From contig JAIELR010000239.1 of assembly GCA_019752835.1 (NCBI GenBank), positions 1-7,336 on the forward strand: a stretch of DNA of 7,336 nucleotides. The letters run 5' to 3'. The translations under genes and the position numbers were made by a program. Under the pieces are notes generated by a model. That model did not search any database. It was not told the DNA's origin and worked only from the letters and a program-made list of their open reading frames with translations. The stretch comes from Gammaproteobacteria bacterium (lineage in GTDB: Bacteria; Pseudomonadota; Gammaproteobacteria; UBA1113). Below are positions 5,668 to 7,336 of this stretch, one piece after another. Within the stretch, counting starts at the first letter, position 1. Every line of letters begins with the position of its first letter.

Positions 5668-5696
5668 TTGTCATTTAGGTGCGATGGGTATATAAA
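5668..5696 (+). promoter_or_regulatory. Sigma70-type promoter of pncC
   Basis: TTGTCA (5668-5673) and TATAAA (5691-5696) are separated by 17 bp, each matching 5 of 6 consensus bases. Transcription would begin near 5703, giving a leader of only about 14 nt with the GGAG SD (5703-5706) almost at the 5' end of the mRNA. Confidence 0.65.
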
Positions 5697-5716
5697 CTTA
5701 ATGGAGAATATACAAA

Positions 5717-6214
5717 ATGAACCTCGTCACATATACATTGGCCGAAAGACTCGGCACAACATTATTACAATTAAACGCAATGTGCGTCACCGCAGAATCC
5801 TGCACCGGCGGCGGAATTGCAAAAGCCATTACTGAAATTCCAGGAAGCTCGCAATGGTTTGAACGTGCGTTCATAACGTATAGCAATAGGGCAAAACACG
5901 AAATGTTGGGTGTGCCAGAAGCAATGCTATCTGAAGTAGGTGCTGTCAGTAAAGAGGTTGTCTGCGCAATGGCAACTGGCGCTCTTGAAAAAAGCCCTGC
6001 GGATTATAGCGTAGCGATCAGCGGTATTGCAGGCCCAGACGGTGGCTCACCGCTCAAACCTGTTGGCTTAGTTTGGATGGCATGGGCAGCACGTACTACC
6101 GGAGTTTTAGCTGCTCGGTCGTTTATTTTTAGCGGTGATCGCCATGCCATCCGTGAACAAGCGATTGAGCAGGCCTTGAGCGAGTGGCTAGATTTACTTC
6201 CTCAACACCACTAG
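5717..6214 (+). CDS. pncC: Nicotinamide-nucleotide amidase, stand-alone CinA C-terminal domain
   Basis: PncC deamidates nicotinamide mononucleotide to nicotinate mononucleotide, returning the by-product of NAD-dependent DNA ligase to NAD synthesis in the cytoplasm. The 165-residue length is that of the single-domain form. The N-terminal MoCF-like/COG1058 domain of two-domain CinA is absent. Signature motifs are TAESCTGGGIAKAIT (25-39, nucleophilic S28), ITYSNRAKHEMLGV (53-66, with conserved Y55 and K60), GAVSKEVV (75-82), and SGIAGPDGGSPLKPVGLVW (102-120). The ATG has GGAG 10 nt upstream and a good promoter. An older name, competence/damage-inducible protein CinA, reflects its frequent position next to recA in other species. 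recA is not in this window, and no LexA box is seen. The last 21 bp overlap the 3' end of the convergent TPR-methyltransferase gene. The protein looks complete. Confidence 0.94.
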   Translation: MNLVTYTLAERLGTTLLQLNAMCVTAESCTGGGIAKAITEIPGSSQWFERAFITYSNRAKHEMLGVPEAMLSEVGAVSKEVVCAMATGALEKSPADYSVAISGIAGPDGGSPLKPVGLVWMAWAARTTGVLAARSFIFSGDRHAIREQAIEQALSEWLDLLPQHH

Positions 6215-7186
6215 CCAACCTTTAACATCCACGCCCTTCTGCTCTCTTAGCTTAAGCTGCACGAGCTCGATTAAATCAAAATCAAGCTCACTGGCCAAGC
6301 GTTTTAAGTAATCCGCATGGTGAAGGTAACGGCCCGTTTCTGTCAACTCAAAGTCACGGTTATAACCGACCTCAGTCGTAAAAATAAGATATCCCTCTGG
6401 CAAGAGGGCTTGATAACATTGCAGCAACAAATCATGGAGATCACCGACATAAACAAAAGCATCAGACGCAATAATCAAATCAAACTTTTGTTCCCATCGC
6501 ACTAAAACCGAGGTCATGTCTTCTTGAATTAGCTCGTCATAAATATGTTTTTTTTCAGCAATTTTTAACATATTAAATGAAACATCAACTCCTACTAAAT
6601 AATCTGCTTGCGAACGAAAATACCGCCCCGCGAGGCCAGTACCACAACCTAAATCCACAATAGTTACGCGTTTAACATCATCAAAGTATCGACCAGCATA
6701 ATGGTAGATAGCTTCAGGCACTTTATATTGCAAACTATCCATTAATTCATGATCAAAATTATCTGCATAATTATCAAAAAGGGATTCAACATAGGCAAGC
6801 GGTGCTTGGTCGGGTTGATTTTTGCCTGTTAATGCAGCCAAACGATAAGAGGCTATCTCATCGTTTGGTCGTAATGAAAGCGCTAATCGATAATGTTTTT
6901 TAGCTAATTCAACTTGATTGAGTTTGACTAAAGTCGTCGCATAATTATCATGAGCATCCGGATCATCTGCTTTAATTTTAATCGCAGCGCCTAAATGATA
7001 AGCAGCCGTTTCCCATTTTCGCTGCTGCATATAAATAGCACCTAGATTAAAATGTGCCGTGTAATGCTGTGGATCTTGAGATAAAATTTCGTAATAATGA
7101 GATATGGCTTCATCAAATTGTTTCGATGTAACATAAAGTGCAGCAAGATTGCTGTGTGCAAATAAATGATTAGGCTCCATTAACAA
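6194..7186 (-). CDS. TPR-repeat SAM-dependent methyltransferase (COG4976-like)
   Basis: This protein joins tetratricopeptide repeats to a class I methyltransferase domain. Counted from the TTG at 7186 (330 residues), three TPRs span about 8-41, 42-75 and 76-109 (LFAHSNLAALYVTSKQFDEA, AHFNLGAIYMQQRKWETAA, AHDNYATTLVKLNQVELAKK). YVESLFDNYADNFDHELMDS (132-151) is the characteristic linker of this family. VDLGCGTGLAGRYF (177-190) is SAM motif I, with D201 ending the next strand. DLIIASDAFVYVGDL (236-250) and LLPEGYLIFTTE (261-272) complete the fold. The substrate is unknown. The start is uncertain. ATG 7180 has AGG 8 nt upstream, yet the frame continues leftwards as KNAIVKFEQVLLMEPNH, which is good TPR sequence, to a TAA at 7237-7235 with no ATG, GTG or better start. 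The true N-terminus probably lies in the upstream leader frame, reached by a -1 shift at 7228-7234. Confidence 0.85.
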   Translation of the reverse strand: MLMEPNHLFAHSNLAALYVTSKQFDEAISHYYEILSQDPQHYTAHFNLGAIYMQQRKWETAAYHLGAAIKIKADDPDAHDNYATTLVKLNQVELAKKHYRLALSLRPNDEIASYRLAALTGKNQPDQAPLAYVESLFDNYADNFDHELMDSLQYKVPEAIYHYAGRYFDDVKRVTIVDLGCGTGLAGRYFRSQADYLVGVDVSFNMLKIAEKKHIYDELIQEDMTSVLVRWEQKFDLIIASDAFVYVGDLHDLLLQCYQALLPEGYLIFTTEVGYNRDFELTETGRYLHHADYLKRLASELDFDLIELVQLKLREQKGVDVKGWLVVLRK

Positions 7187-7215
7187 AACCTGCTCAAATT
7201 TTACTATAGCATTTT

Positions 7216-7287
7216 TTAACTTTTTGACTTTTTTTTATACATCACTTTGACTTTCGACGTTTTGACCTTTACTTTATCTTTTGACAT
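7216..7287 (-). CDS. Short Lys/Val-rich leader ORF, probable N-terminus of the TPR-methyltransferase
   Basis: ATG at 7287 opens a 23-codon frame (MSKDKVKVKTSKVKVMYKKK, then SKS and stop at 7216). An in-frame TAA lies three codons upstream. A -1 change of frame at the A8 run (7229-7236) continues it as KKVKKLKNAIVKFEQVLL into the TPR-methyltransferase, giving 364 residues in total. The SD is weak (only GAG far upstream), and composition is extremely A-rich, so independent translation is unproven. The alternatives are a one-base sequencing or mutational loss in the A-run, or non-coding leader RNA. Confidence 0.4.
   Translation of the reverse strand: MSKDKVKVKTSKVKVMYKKKSKS
7228..7234 (-). promoter_or_regulatory. 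Candidate -1 slippery heptamer A AAA AAG
   Basis: In the leader frame the codons read TAT AAA AAA AAG TCA, which places A AAA AAG exactly in the phase used by the E. coli dnaX frameshift site. Slipping back one base gives AAA AAA GTC and enters the methyltransferase frame. No clear upstream SD-like stimulator or downstream stem-loop is visible, so the site is only a candidate. Confidence 0.35.
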
Positions 7288-7336
7288 TTTATTTTATCAA
7301 CTCTAATTTTTATTGACTTTGACTTTTTATTTCTAT

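Noticed and set aside
5638..5886. Short open frames on both strands around the pncC start
   Set aside because: One is out of frame over the pncC promoter and N-terminus and the other is antisense. The pncC frame explains the coding signal.
7200..7336. Origin- or iteron-like A/T-rich region
   Set aside because: The repeats are short and irregularly spaced, no DnaA box (TTATCCACA-like) is seen, and part of it reads as coding sequence.

Overview
The window looks like a piece of gammaproteobacterial chromosome with roughly 40-45% G+C by eye. A FimV-type pilus/polar protein, a DapE whose metal-ligand numbering matches the Haemophilus enzyme, and a stand-alone CinA C-terminal amidase (PncC) support that class. 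The gene set and A/T-rich codon use resemble Legionella/Coxiella-like bacteria, but that finer placement is only an inference.

Layout. Positions 1-1440 (minus) hold the first 480 codons of fimV, which runs off the left edge. A 78-bp divergent spacer separates it from dapE (1519-2646, plus), followed 40 bp later by a small class I SAM-dependent methyltransferase of the phospholipid N-methyltransferase type (2687-3259, plus). From the end of that gene to about 5630 lies an accessory islet made mostly of damaged genes. In order it holds a 5'-truncated HigB toxin overlapping the methyltransferase end, an intact HigA-type antitoxin, an 11-bp inverted repeat, and the last ~40 codons of an amidase. 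On the minus strand follow a serine recombinase broken by a +1 frameshift, a DUF2442-like small protein, an XRE antitoxin, and a RelE/HigB-like toxin broken by a one-base deletion. That last toxin-antitoxin operon has a good sigma70-type promoter embedded in three operator-like repeats with a 16-bp period (5581-5628). Core-type genes resume with pncC (5717-6214, plus, with a good promoter). It overlaps tail to tail with a TPR-methyltransferase (6194-7186, minus).

Function. The flanking genes are housekeeping: lysine/diaminopimelate synthesis (DapE), NAD by-product recycling (PncC) and envelope/pilus organisation (FimV). The islet looks like a landing place for small mobile modules: two toxin-antitoxin pairs in which both toxins are damaged and both antitoxins are intact, plus a broken site-specific recombinase. 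Stretches without a gene are all under 300 bp. Positions 3901-3978 show no coding signal or clear terminator; 4796-4873 and 5561-5716 hold regulatory candidates.

Most notable points: the toxin-dead, antitoxin-alive pattern; the 16-bp-period operator array around the second TA promoter; and an in-phase A AAA AAG heptamer (the dnaX-type slippery sequence) at 7228-7234, where a -1 shift would join a 23-codon lysine/valine-rich leader ORF to the TPR-methyltransferase. Two of the three reading-frame breaks lie at homopolymers and the third in a G/C run cluster, so sequencing error must be excluded before biology is claimed.
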